From: Dehalococcoidales bacterium
Lineage (GTDB): Bacteria > Chloroflexota > Dehalococcoidia > Dehalococcoidales > UBA2162
Direction: 5' to 3'
NCBI GenBank assembly: GCA_030690265.1
Contig: JAUYHA010000083.1
Location: 1-59,323, forward strand
Length of the DNA: 59,323 bases
The notes beneath the pieces were generated by a model, which saw only the letters and a program-made list of their open reading frames with translations, made no database searches and was not told where the DNA came from. The translations under genes and the position numbers were made by a program. Positions 50,599-59,144 of the stretch are shown piece by piece. Numbering within the stretch: position 1 is the first letter of the stretch; the number at the start of each line of letters is the position of its first letter.

Positions 50599-51550
50599 CG
50601 TCTCCCTGACGGTATCTATTCTGGAGACCGGTGATGATACTTCCGGCTTCTGCCATTATTTCCTCTATAATTACCCTGACCGGCTTAATTTCCTTTATCA
50701 GTCCCGCAATCTGCCCGGCTAGCAGCGCCCCGTCTTCAGTATCGCCTTCTACCAGACCCAGAGACACCCTGCCCCGGTCAAATAGCTCCAACTCCTCTTT
50801 TTTTAAGCCAAGCTCCTCCAGCTCCTGAAGCTGGTAAGTCAGCCGATTCTTTAAACGGCGCTGGGGCAAACCCAGCATCTGCCCGGTAACCACTGTAGCC
50901 TGGTCATTGGCTTTTAAAATCTTCTCTTTGTATTTCGGGTGAGCAATACACTCGGTGCTGCAAACAAACCGGGTGCCCATCTGGATACCCTGAGCACCGA
51001 GAGCCAGCACTGCTACCAGACCCCGTCCATCAGCAATACCGCCGGCTGCAACCACCGGTATCTGGAGACTATCCACCACCTGGGGCACCAGGACAATGGT
51101 TGCGGTATCACCAATGCTTCCTCCGGACTCCATCCCTTCGGCTACAACAGCATCAGCACCGGCTTTTTCCAGCCGCCTGGCGAGGGCAACACTGCCCACT
51201 ACCGGCATCACTTTTATCCCGGCCTTCTTGAATTCAGGCAAGCAGGCTTCAGGATTACCGCCACCGGTAGTAACTATAGTTACCCGTTCTTCAAACACCA
51301 CCTGAATAACTGACTTAACGAAAGGGGAAGCCAGGTGAATGTTTACGCCAAAGGGCTTGTTCGTTTGCTCTCTGGTCAGGTTTATCTGGTGCCTTACCCA
51401 GTCAGGTTCATAGTAGCCGGAGCCAATTATACCCAGCCCTCCGGCATTAGAAACGGCTGATACCAGTTCAGCCGTACCCAGGTGAGCCAAACCTCCCTGG
51501 ATGATTGGATACTTGATGCCGAAAAGCTCAGTGATAGCCGTTTTGAGCAC
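50591..51550 (-). CDS. fabK: FMN-dependent enoyl-ACP reductase (FabK type)
   Basis: This 319-residue TIM-barrel flavoprotein opens YPIIQGGLAHLGTAELVSAV. It has GVNIHLASP, a central AGADAVVAEGMESGGSIGD, and VVAAGGIADGRGLVAVLALG. Its place between rpmF and fabD points to FabK, which performs the last elongation step in bacteria lacking FabI. A nitronate monooxygenase is the alternative within this family. It follows rpmF by 12 nt. Confidence 0.88.
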   Translation of the reverse strand: MLKTAITELFGIKYPIIQGGLAHLGTAELVSAVSNAGGLGIIGSGYYEPDWVRHQINLTREQTNKPFGVNIHLASPFVKSVIQVVFEERVTIVTTGGGNPEACLPEFKKAGIKVMPVVGSVALARRLEKAGADAVVAEGMESGGSIGDTATIVLVPQVVDSLQIPVVAAGGIADGRGLVAVLALGAQGIQMGTRFVCSTECIAHPKYKEKILKANDQATVVTGQMLGLPQRRLKNRLTYQLQELEELGLKKEELELFDRGRVSLGLVEGDTEDGALLAGQIAGLIKEIKPVRVIIEEIMAEAGSIITGLQNRYRQGDDD

Positions 51551-51562
51551 AGGTTACCCTCT

Positions 51563-51757
51563 TTACTCAGCCTTCGGAGTTTTTGCCTCAATAACCTCCC
51601 TGCCATTATAGCTGCCACAGGCAGGGCAAACATGGTGAGGCAGCTTCGGGCTTGAACACTGCGGGCAGTTGACCAGGGCAGGAGAAGATATACCAAGATG
51701 ACTGCGCCGTTTACCCTGACGTGCCTTAGCATATTTCCGCTTTGGTAATGGGGGCAT
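51563..51757 (-). CDS. rpmF: 50S ribosomal protein L32
   Basis: A 64-residue basic protein starting MPPLPKRKYAKARQGKRRSH. It has a four-Cys zinc-ribbon (CPQCSSPKLPHHVCPACG). A tail of about 10 residues extends past the usual end. It follows the DUF177 gene, as in most bacteria. Confidence 0.96.
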   Translation of the reverse strand: MPPLPKRKYAKARQGKRRSHLGISSPALVNCPQCSSPKLPHHVCPACGSYNGREVIEAKTPKAE

Positions 51758-51816
51758 TTCTAATTGTTCCTTTCTATTTCTTTAGCAGGCTTTCGATATC
51801 AGCTAGAACCATTCAC

Positions 51817-52302
51817 CTAACTTATAGTGACGTCCGCTGATAGATGCGGGCAATGACAGGCTGTCTGATTAAGATTAACTCCACAGCCCAGGCATAGCCC
51901 GGCACAGTCCTGATGACAGAGCGGTTTCATAGGAATTGCCAGCAACACATACTGGCGGACCGCCTCAGTCAAATCAAGGATGTTATCTTCATCAATAGGG
52001 AAATAACCACTTTCTTCAGACAAGGATGGGACAGTATCAGCAGCCATATCCGCAACCGGGAAATACTCCTCTTCAATTTCCAGCTTCAGCGGGCAGTAAA
52101 ACTGGCTCAAACAGCGGCTGCAGGTAAGTTTAACTTCGGTCTCCAGCGTCCCCCTGGCTAAAATCCCCCGGTTAGTACGCATCAGCTGTACCTCACCCCG
52201 CACCATATTGCTATCGCCATCAGTATCCAGAGTCCCTTCTGCTTCATAATTCCGTATCGACCCTATGGAAGATTTGAGCAGCTGAGAAACATTTATCTGC
52301 AT
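51817..52302 (-). CDS. DUF177/YceD-family protein
   Basis: A 161-residue protein linked to 23S rRNA metabolism in bacteria and chloroplasts. It has CSRCLSQFYCPLKLEIEEEY and, at the end, CHQDCAGLCLGCGVNLN with a further Cys pair, probably binding zinc. The ATG at 52302 has GGAGGTGG upstream; longer frames lack such a site. It heads the rpmF-fabK-fabD-fabG transcription unit, with a promoter at 52400-52428. Confidence 0.92.
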   Translation of the reverse strand: MQINVSQLLKSSIGSIRNYEAEGTLDTDGDSNMVRGEVQLMRTNRGILARGTLETEVKLTCSRCLSQFYCPLKLEIEEEYFPVADMAADTVPSLSEESGYFPIDEDNILDLTEAVRQYVLLAIPMKPLCHQDCAGLCLGCGVNLNQTACHCPHLSADVTIS

Positions 52303-52399
52303 CACATACCACCTCCTCACCGGGAATCTACTAAAAAGGCTAGCCTTCCCCCTGACAGAAGTTTTTAAGAAAGTCAGACCCTGATGAGCAGCTAAGTTA

Positions 52400-52428
52400 A
52401 TTCTAAATTGAGCCGGAGAATAAGTCAA
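52400..52428 (-). promoter_or_regulatory. promoter of the DUF177-rpmF-fab operon
   Basis: On the minus strand TTGACT (52423-52428), 17 nt, TAGAAT (52400-52405). About 90 nt of leader follow. It is divergent from the PadR promoter. Confidence 0.68.
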
Positions 52429-52445
52429 TACGCTGGCACTCTGGC

Positions 52446-52494
52446 TTGACAGGTGTTTCACGCTGTGCTATCATCTATTTTGATATATCAAAAT
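52446..52494 (+). promoter_or_regulatory. PadR promoter with overlapping palindromic operator
   Basis: A perfect TTGACA (52446-52451), a 17-nt spacer, and TATCAT (52469-52474) with TGC in front as an extended -10. Directly behind, at 52477-52494, is the perfect 18-bp palindrome ATTTTGATATATCAAAAT, covering the predicted transcription start. Such sites with a TGATATATCA centre fit PadR-family operators. Confidence 0.72.
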
Positions 52495-52518
52495 GCCTCA
52501 AGTCAGTGAGTAAATGTC

Positions 52519-52983
52519 ATGTTCCACAGGCGCCGGTTTTTTGCCGAACCCCGCCATAAAAGGCCATTCCGCAGGGGAGGTTTCAAATACATCATCCTGA
52601 GGTATTTACAGGATAAGCCCGGCTATGGTTACGAAATTATTCAGGCTCTGGAAACCCGCTACCGTGGCTGGTACGTACCCAGCCCGGGCATGGTCTACCC
52701 TACGCTACAGATGCTTCAGGAAATGGGTTATGTTACCACCACCGACCAGGACGGCAAAAGAATCTACACCATCACCGAACCAGGGCGCCAGTTCCTGGCT
52801 GAGCATGATGAGGAGTTCGAAGAAAACATCCCTGAAAACATTAATGACATACGAGCGACTATAGGCGAGCTGGAAAGACTTGCCCACCTGCTCAGGGCTA
52901 AAGCCCGCACGGCGAATGCGGCAAAGCTGAAAAGTATTCGGGAAACCCTTTCTCGTGCTTACGCAGCTATCTCCAGAGTTTAG
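52519..52983 (+). CDS. PadR-family transcriptional regulator
   Basis: This 154-residue regulator has a winged helix (RRGGFKYIILRYLQDKPGYG, then IIQALETRYRGWYVPSPGMV) and the PTLQMLQEMGYVTTTDQDGK wing typical of PadR. A C-terminal helix pair serves for dimerisation. PadR proteins often repress an adjacent multidrug ABC pair, as LmrR does for LmrCD; that matches the two exporter genes here. A palindromic operator overlaps its own promoter, so autorepression is likely. The inducer is unknown. Confidence 0.92.
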   Translation: MFHRRRFFAEPRHKRPFRRGGFKYIILRYLQDKPGYGYEIIQALETRYRGWYVPSPGMVYPTLQMLQEMGYVTTTDQDGKRIYTITEPGRQFLAEHDEEFEENIPENINDIRATIGELERLAHLLRAKARTANAAKLKSIRETLSRAYAAISRV

Positions 52984-53059
52984 CCAGGGCAAAGTCAGGC
53001 AAACCAGACGCCTAATAGAGATAAAAGTATAAATCTAAGCAACTAAGAGCTAGCGTGAA

Positions 53060-54814
53060 ATGAAGGTTTTAGTGCGATTAATATCCTTCTGCGGCAAGTA
53101 TTGGCGGCGGTTGTCCCTTGCCTTTGTCTTCCTGATAGCCGGCACCGCCTTTCAGTTACTGATACCCAGGCTACTGGGCAAAAGTATTGATATTGTCCTT
53201 ACCTCCGGGGAAAGCTCTCTTATCATTATGGCGGCCGCAGCGGTAATTGGCGCCAGCGCCTTGAGAGGTTTCGCCGCCTATGGCCAGAGGTATCTGGGAC
53301 AGGTAGTCGCTCAAAAAACCTGCTATGACATCAGGAACGCTTTTTACGACCGGCTGCAACGGCTGAGTTTTGCTTACCACGACCACGCTCAGACCGGGCA
53401 ATTGATGTCACGAGCCACCATTGATGTTAATGCAATACAGAGGTTCTTCAGCGAGGCTTTTCTCGGCTCAATTCAGATAACCCTGATGATAGCCGGCATC
53501 TCTTACCTTCTAATCACGATGGACTGGACACTGGCTCTACTAACTTTAGCCTTTATGCCGCCAATAATGTGGCGAGCCATCACCTTCAGCAACCGCATTC
53601 GCCCTATCTGGCTCGAAATTCAGCAGTTATATGCTGCTCTGGGCACCACGCTGCAGGAGAGCCTCATGGGAATAAAAGTAGTGAAGGCTTTCTCACGACA
53701 GGCGGAGGAGAACCGAAAATTCTCAGCCGATGCCAGAATACTTTACGATACGGAAATCAACGCCGCCAGCCAGCAGGCTTTTAACATGCCTCTAATGGCT
53801 TTTTTACTCAGCCTGCCTACGGCTCTTATCCTGTGGTACGGAGGACGGCAGATAATCGAAGGTAGCCTGACCGTAGGCGACCTGATTCAGTTCATACTCT
53901 ATCTGGGCATGCTGGCAATGCCCATCCGCCGCCTGGGCAATATGATAAACACTATCTCCCGCACAGTATCGGCGGGACAGCGTATCCTGGAAATACTTGA
54001 CGCCGAGTCACAGGTCAAAGAGAAACCGGACGCTATTAAGCTGGGCAGACTGAAGGGCGAGGTTACTTTTGAAAATGTCAGCTTCAGCTACAATTCAATG
54101 GGGCCAACACTCAAAGACACCAGTTTTAGCGTGCCAGCAGGAGCGCTGGTGGCTCTGCTGGGTGATTCGGGCAGCGGCAAAACCACCATTGCCCACCTCC
54201 TGGCTAGATTTTATGATATCAACAGCGGACGTATTACCGTTGATGGGATTGACATTCGTGATGTGACCCTGGACTCTCTGCGCAAGAATGTAGTGACTGC
54301 CCAGCAGGATGTCTTTATCTTCTCAGCAACCATCCGGGAAAATATTGCCTACGGTGTTCCCGAAGCCAGCCTGGAGCAAATAGTCACCGCCGCCAAAGCC
54401 GCCCGTCTCCATGACTTTATCATGAGCTTACCCGATGGTTATGAAACCTGGGTAGGAGAACGCGGCGTCACCCTCTCCGGTGGTGAAAAACAGCGCCTGG
54501 TGATAGCCCGCACCCTGCTGATGAATCCCAGTATCCTTATCCTGGATGACTCCACCTCCAGCGTGGATGCGGAAACCGAACGCTTCATCCGTCTCTCTCT
54601 GGACAAGCTCATTAAGGGACGGACGACCTTTATTATTACCCACCGCTTGCCCATCATCAGGAATGCTGACCTTATCCTGATGCTCAAAGATGGATGTGTA
54701 GTGGAGCAGGGCAAGCACAAGGAACTGATGGCTCTGAACGGTCTATATAAGCAAATATACCAAACCCAGCTCGCTCAGAATAACGGCGGGAAAGAAAGCG
54801 GGAAAGAAGGATAA
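53060..54814 (+). CDS. ABC exporter half-transporter, subunit with degenerate catalytic site
   Basis: A 584-residue protein with six membrane helices (1-310) and one ATPase domain. Walker A is GDSGSGKTT, the signature LSGGEKQR, and the Walker B end reads ILILDDSTSSVD, with Asp instead of the catalytic Glu. The switch His is in IITHRLP. This pattern marks the degenerate partner of heterodimeric exporters such as TM287/288 and LmrCD. It probably exports lipids or drugs. The second subunit begins 2 nt after its stop. Confidence 0.93.
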   Translation: MKVLVRLISFCGKYWRRLSLAFVFLIAGTAFQLLIPRLLGKSIDIVLTSGESSLIIMAAAAVIGASALRGFAAYGQRYLGQVVAQKTCYDIRNAFYDRLQRLSFAYHDHAQTGQLMSRATIDVNAIQRFFSEAFLGSIQITLMIAGISYLLITMDWTLALLTLAFMPPIMWRAITFSNRIRPIWLEIQQLYAALGTTLQESLMGIKVVKAFSRQAEENRKFSADARILYDTEINAASQQAFNMPLMAFLLSLPTALILWYGGRQIIEGSLTVGDLIQFILYLGMLAMPIRRLGNMINTISRTVSAGQRILEILDAESQVKEKPDAIKLGRLKGEVTFENVSFSYNSMGPTLKDTSFSVPAGALVALLGDSGSGKTTIAHLLARFYDINSGRITVDGIDIRDVTLDSLRKNVVTAQQDVFIFSATIRENIAYGVPEASLEQIVTAAKAARLHDFIMSLPDGYETWVGERGVTLSGGEKQRLVIARTLLMNPSILILDDSTSSVDAETERFIRLSLDKLIKGRTTFIITHRLPIIRNADLILMLKDGCVVEQGKHKELMALNGLYKQIYQTQLAQNNGGKESGKEG

Positions 54815-54816
54815 CT

Positions 54817-56688
54817 ATGTTTGGTGGAGGCTATGGTGGTGGTCACTGGCATATAGAACACGGTCCGAGCGGGATTTCCCAGCAGGGGACCGGTCAGCGC
54901 CTCCGCAGCGCCCTCGATGTCGAATGGGATGATGACTTCCTGGGGGCACCCTATGACAACCGGGTTATGAAACGGGTGCTCCCCTATATGGCTACAGTCA
55001 AACGGTGGCTGGCTCTGGCTACCGGTGGTCTTCTGGTTGGCACTCTGGCTACCCTCGCAATGCCTTATCTGGTAGTAATAGCCGTTACTTCCATCGAGAA
55101 CGGCGAACTCAGCAGACTTACTACGATTGCCATCACTTATGTCATCGCAGCATTGCTGATGTGGGGCGGACAATACGCCGAAAGGCTATACCTATCTTAC
55201 GCCGGCGAAGAAATACTCCTTAAAATACGTCTCCAGATGGTCAACCACCTGCACCAGCTTTCCTTGAGTTTCTTTGACCAGAATAAAGTGGGCAAACTGA
55301 TGTCACGGGTGCAGAATGATGTCGACCAGGTGCAGCAACTCATCGCCTCCGACATTCTCAGCCTCCTGACCAGCAGCATAACCCTGATAGCCATCGCTGT
55401 TATTATGATTATGCTGAATACCCAGTTAGCTCTGCTTGTCCTCACGACGGTACCGGTGCTGGGTGTAGTGACAGTCATCTGGCAAAAGTATGCTCGCCGT
55501 GCCTTTATCAGGGCGCGGCAGACAATTGCCATAGTTAATGACCGGCTTCAGGAAAATATCTCCGGGGTGCGGGTAACCCAGAGTCTAAACCGGGAAAGAG
55601 TAAGCCTCCAGCAATTTGACAAGGCAAATGAAGCGAACTTCAATGCCAATGTAGACGCCGTCAGGCTACAGGCAATGATGATGCCCACTATAGAAATACT
55701 GACCGCTATTGCCTTCGGGCTGGTCCTGGTCGTTGGTGGCTTCCAGGTGCTGGAGGGGACGATGAGGGCGGGGATACTTATCGGTTTCCTGCTCTATATC
55801 CAGCGCTTCTTTGCCCCGGTGCAGGAACTCACCATGCTCTATACCCAGCTTCAACGGGCGATGGCTTCGGGGACACGCATCTTTGAACTGCTTGATGTTC
55901 AACCTGAAATCAAGGACAGCCCCGGGGCAATCGAGCTGCCGCCAATAAAAGGGGATATCGAGTTTCGCCAGGTCAGCTTTGGCTATCAGCCCGGTGAAAA
56001 TATTCTCCACGATATAAACTTTAAAATCAACCACGGGGAAACGGTAGCCATCGTCGGTCAGACCGGGGCAGGCAAAAGCAGCCTGATTAGCCTCATTGAC
56101 CGTTTTTACGAAGCAACTAAAGGGGAGGTAATTGTAGGCGGCTACAATGTGACTGAAGTTACCCAGCAATCGTTAAGACAGCAAATAGCTATCGTACCTC
56201 AAGACCCGTTCCTTTTTTCCGGCACTATCGAGGACAACATCCGTTACGGACGCCTGGAAGCCAGCCATGAGGATGTCATCGAAGCCGCAAAATCAGCCGG
56301 GGCTCATGATTTTATTGCCCGCCTGGAACAGGGCTACGGGACGCCTGTGGGAGAAAGAGGTGGCAACCTCAGCGCCGGGCAACGCCAGCTTATCTGCCTT
56401 GCCCGGGCACTTCTGACTGACCCGCCTATCCTGATTCTAGATGAAGCCACCTCCAGTGTGGATACCAATACGGAACGCATCATGCAAGCCTCACTCCGCC
56501 GCCTCGTCAAAGAGCGGACTATCCCTATCATTGCCCACCGGCTATCCACGGTGACTGAGGCCGACCGCATCATCGTCCTCGACCACGGCAGAATCGTCGA
56601 AACCGGCACCCACCAGGAACTACTGGCAAAACAGGGCCTCTATTACCAGATGTTCCAGACACTAAGCTCCCCCATCCAGGAAGGGTAA
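54817..56688 (+). CDS. ABC exporter half-transporter, subunit with intact catalytic site
   Basis: A 623-residue protein with a Gly/His-rich N-terminal tail (FGGGYGGGHWHIEHGPSG), six membrane helices, and an ATPase domain. Walker A is GQTGAGKSS, the signature LSAGQRQL (Ala instead of Gly), and Walker B ILILDEATSSVD with the catalytic Glu intact. The altered signature and the partner's altered Walker B fall in the same nucleotide site, as in heterodimeric exporters. The tail of about 50 residues before the first helix is unusual. Confidence 0.93.
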   Translation: MFGGGYGGGHWHIEHGPSGISQQGTGQRLRSALDVEWDDDFLGAPYDNRVMKRVLPYMATVKRWLALATGGLLVGTLATLAMPYLVVIAVTSIENGELSRLTTIAITYVIAALLMWGGQYAERLYLSYAGEEILLKIRLQMVNHLHQLSLSFFDQNKVGKLMSRVQNDVDQVQQLIASDILSLLTSSITLIAIAVIMIMLNTQLALLVLTTVPVLGVVTVIWQKYARRAFIRARQTIAIVNDRLQENISGVRVTQSLNRERVSLQQFDKANEANFNANVDAVRLQAMMMPTIEILTAIAFGLVLVVGGFQVLEGTMRAGILIGFLLYIQRFFAPVQELTMLYTQLQRAMASGTRIFELLDVQPEIKDSPGAIELPPIKGDIEFRQVSFGYQPGENILHDINFKINHGETVAIVGQTGAGKSSLISLIDRFYEATKGEVIVGGYNVTEVTQQSLRQQIAIVPQDPFLFSGTIEDNIRYGRLEASHEDVIEAAKSAGAHDFIARLEQGYGTPVGERGGNLSAGQRQLICLARALLTDPPILILDEATSSVDTNTERIMQASLRRLVKERTIPIIAHRLSTVTEADRIIVLDHGRIVETGTHQELLAKQGLYYQMFQTLSSPIQEG

Positions 56689-56719
56689 AACCCTCCAGGC
56701 TGAAAGACCCTGCTTTTCT

Positions 56720-56749
56720 TTGAAATTCCCTGCCTCATTGTGGTAAAAT
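56720..56749 (+). promoter_or_regulatory. promoter of the four-gene unit
   Basis: TTGAAA at 56720-56725, 18 nt, TAAAAT at 56744-56749, preceded by TGG as an extended -10. The first ATG lies 44 nt further on. This separates the unit from the ABC genes. Confidence 0.58.
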
Positions 56750-56792
56750 TACCATTGCTGACAGTGAATTATCCCGAGGGATTTGAGCATTT

Positions 56793-57386
56793 ATGAATGA
56801 CATTATAAAAAGTGCCCGCGAGATTGCCCTGGAGAAAATAGAAAAGGTTGGTGAGCCAACCGAGGAAGAACGCCTGATATGGAAGTATGTTCCGCAGGGG
56901 AAAAAACTGGCAGCCAGCTATCTTAAAGAGGAATCTAACCTGCTAATTGAGCTGAACCAGTACGAAGAACAGGTGAGAAAGTATGTTGTCCAGGGTGCTG
57001 CGGAGGTGCTAATCAGAAATATCAGCCTGCCACAAAACGATTTAGCCAAAAAGAGTAACCGGAGAATAATGGACGGTTTGAAAATACTGAAGGCTGAGAA
57101 GGTAAACGTGGAGAATGTCTACAGCAAGATTAGATACCTTTTCAACCACTATAGCGAGCAAGGGGAGCAACAGAGAAAGCAGGCTTACCAGTCACTAAAG
57201 ATGGAAATGGAAACCAGAATACAACAAGCCATGCAGCAGCAATTAGGCCCCCTGATGGGAGCGAACATAGATGTGGAAAAACAACCCCAGTTTCAACAGG
57301 AGTGGCGAAAGCTACAGAATCGGCTGGATTCCCAATACCTTACTCACCTGAACGAGTGCAAACAAGAGCTATTAGCTATAAAGTAG
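56793..57386 (+). CDS. uncharacterised helical protein
   Basis: This 197-residue soluble protein has no Cys and a high Glu/Lys/Gln content. It looks all-helical, with coiled-coil-like stretches (for example SLKMEMETRIQQAMQQQLGP) in its C-terminal half. I recognise no family. It begins after GAGGGA and ends 6 nt before the next gene, so it belongs with the three genes that follow. Confidence 0.75.
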   Translation: MNDIIKSAREIALEKIEKVGEPTEEERLIWKYVPQGKKLAASYLKEESNLLIELNQYEEQVRKYVVQGAAEVLIRNISLPQNDLAKKSNRRIMDGLKILKAEKVNVENVYSKIRYLFNHYSEQGEQQRKQAYQSLKMEMETRIQQAMQQQLGPLMGANIDVEKQPQFQQEWRKLQNRLDSQYLTHLNECKQELLAIK

Positions 57387-57392
57387 CCAATA

Positions 57393-57737
57393 ATGGATGA
57401 ACTGCTCTTATTTATTGATGAAGTCTATAGAGAACCCTACTCCCTGCTCCGAAATAATTGTATTAAAAAATCTTTTAAGATAAAAGCCAGGGCGGAGGCA
57501 CTGGGGAAACAGGCGGATTTGATAGGTTGCATCTCGATTGTGCCCATAAAGAAGTGGCATAATCTGCCTACAATCAACCCCCATGTTTACCTCGAGGTTG
57601 AAGGCAAAAAAGTAGACGTATCTCTTGACCCGGAACACGAAAAAGTTTACTGTAAGAATAGTGAAAAAAGGCTAATCTTGCCTGTAAACATTTCCAGGCT
57701 AAAGAGAGGGCTTGGCCAGAAAGCTACACCGGAGTAA
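57393..57737 (+). CDS. small protein with possible transglutaminase-like Cys-His-Asp triad
   Basis: This 114-residue protein contains, in order, Cys23 at the head of a helix (LLRNNCIKKSFKIKARAEAL), His64 in NPHVYLEVEG and Asp75 in KKVDVSLDP. The spacing and the strand pattern resemble the minimal core of transglutaminase-like Cys proteases, where H is followed by a strand, a Gly turn and D. Another Cys (46) follows the helix. This is an inference from pattern alone; the protein is otherwise unknown. Confidence 0.7.
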   Translation: MDELLLFIDEVYREPYSLLRNNCIKKSFKIKARAEALGKQADLIGCISIVPIKKWHNLPTINPHVYLEVEGKKVDVSLDPEHEKVYCKNSEKRLILPVNISRLKRGLGQKATPE

Positions 57738-57767
57738 TCATCAGAGTGGGACTCAGAGGAAAATGGT

Positions 57768-58472
57768 ATGGATAGTGACCGGAAAATCCGACAGGCAGCC
57801 AAACACACCGAAATACTAAGAGCTCCGAAACAGAGCCTGTTTACCTTTGGCACGACTAATATCCACTACTACCTGCTCACCAAGCCAGTTTACTCGGAGT
57901 TGATAAAAGACCCTGCCGAGACAGTGATTAGAGAAGGAAGGGTAATTGCCGAAAAGCCAAAAATTGTCACGCCCTATTATCTTTCCCGTTTTGAAGGCTT
58001 CAGTTCAGAAGCCAGAAGATACTTTGAAACACTGGCGGCGGAATCCGGGGAAAGAAGCAGCCACGGTCTGCTCTATAGCTATAGAAATGAGCCGAAACAG
58101 CTCACTATTGCCTCAGATAGTCTGCCCTCGGTGGTGGATAAGCTGAATGCCGAGATTAACCAGCGGAATGACCTCCTGACAGCCATCATCAAGGGTGAAG
58201 ACGAGCTCTGGGATGTATCACTGCTGAAGTTTATCGCTGAAATAACCAGAAGTTCACTATCCGATAACCTTCAGCAATTGGGGCGGCGGGGGCTTCTGGA
58301 TATAGATGCCGAAGGCATTCCTTTCCACGCCAGAGTAACCATTAATGACCTTTTTGAGCGGGTCGCCCGCGGGGAGTGTTCATCGGGCGAGCTAAAAGAT
58401 GAGCTTGAGCGCTGGGGACTATTTGAGGAATACCAGGACAGATTTTTTAACGTCATCCGGAAAAAGGTGTAA
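57768..58472 (+). CDS. uncharacterised protein of the thymidylate-synthase-like unit
   Basis: This 234-residue soluble protein has an N-terminal mixed region (SLFTFGTTNIHYYLLTKPVY) and a helical C-terminal half. The stretch LLKFIAEITRSSLSDNLQQL then GRRGLLDI has a winged-helix look. I know no domain that covers it. It lies 30 nt after the previous gene and 24 nt before the thymidylate-synthase-like gene. A DNA- or RNA-binding role is possible but unsupported. Confidence 0.75.
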   Translation: MDSDRKIRQAAKHTEILRAPKQSLFTFGTTNIHYYLLTKPVYSELIKDPAETVIREGRVIAEKPKIVTPYYLSRFEGFSSEARRYFETLAAESGERSSHGLLYSYRNEPKQLTIASDSLPSVVDKLNAEINQRNDLLTAIIKGEDELWDVSLLKFIAEITRSSLSDNLQQLGRRGLLDIDAEGIPFHARVTINDLFERVARGECSSGELKDELERWGLFEEYQDRFFNVIRKKV

Positions 58473-58496
58473 CAAGAGGCTACCGAGGATTTTGCG

Positions 58497-59144
58497 GTGA
58501 AAATTTCAGTAATAGAGGCCAGAGACCTTTCCGAGGCATGGTTCCTTTGTTTATGTAAAATCATGACAGAGGGGCATGAGTATAAGATTGACCGGGGAAG
58601 CTATGCCGGCCAGTACCGCAAAGAGCTTGATTATGTCACTATCCACATCAAGTACCCCGGGACAAGACCCCTGATACCTGATGTGCCCCAGGGGGTGCCT
58701 CCCCCCTCCACCATGGAATATGTGGAAAGCTACCTCCCTTACCTGATGACCGCCCATGTAAGAGAGGGCGAGCAGTATACCTACGGCCAGTATTTGGAAA
58801 AACAGATTGCCGAAGTAATCAAGATGTATAAAGAGGACGGCTTTAACACCAACCAGGCTTTTATGGCAGTAGGTAATGAAAAATCTATTTACCTCTCCGA
58901 CCCCCCCTGTCTGAGAGCGATTGACACCAGAATCCGTGACGGCAAGCTCCACTTCTTTGTTTACTTCCGGTCCTGGGACCTCTGGGCGGGCTTTCCTTCC
59001 AATCTGGCCGCCGTCCAGCTGCTGAAAGAGTATCTCGCCAGCGAAATCGGAGTTGACGATGGCGAACTGATTGCCTCCAGCAAAGGACTTCACCTTTATG
59101 ATTATGCCTGGGACCTGGCTAAAACAGCTGCCCGGATAGATTAG
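58497..59144 (+). CDS. thymidylate-synthase-like protein (ThyA fold)
   Basis: This 215-residue protein resembles the C-terminal half of ThyA-type enzymes. The catalytic Cys is in LSDPPCLRAID (Cys138), the phosphate-binding block is YFRSWDLWAGFPSNLAAVQL with Arg158-Asp161 and Asn169, and His199-Tyr201 are in GLHLYDYAW. It is shorter than E. coli ThyA (264 residues) and its N-terminal half diverges, as in the methanogen-type proteins. It could make dTMP or a hydroxymethyl nucleotide; Asn169 favours a uracil substrate. The GTG start follows GAGG. Confidence 0.83.
   Translation: MKISVIEARDLSEAWFLCLCKIMTEGHEYKIDRGSYAGQYRKELDYVTIHIKYPGTRPLIPDVPQGVPPPSTMEYVESYLPYLMTAHVREGEQYTYGQYLEKQIAEVIKMYKEDGFNTNQAFMAVGNEKSIYLSDPPCLRAIDTRIRDGKLHFFVYFRSWDLWAGFPSNLAAVQLLKEYLASEIGVDDGELIASSKGLHLYDYAWDLAKTAARID

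Noticed and set aside
55666-56169. 167-codon minus-strand frame
   Set aside because: It is antisense to the second ABC exporter gene.
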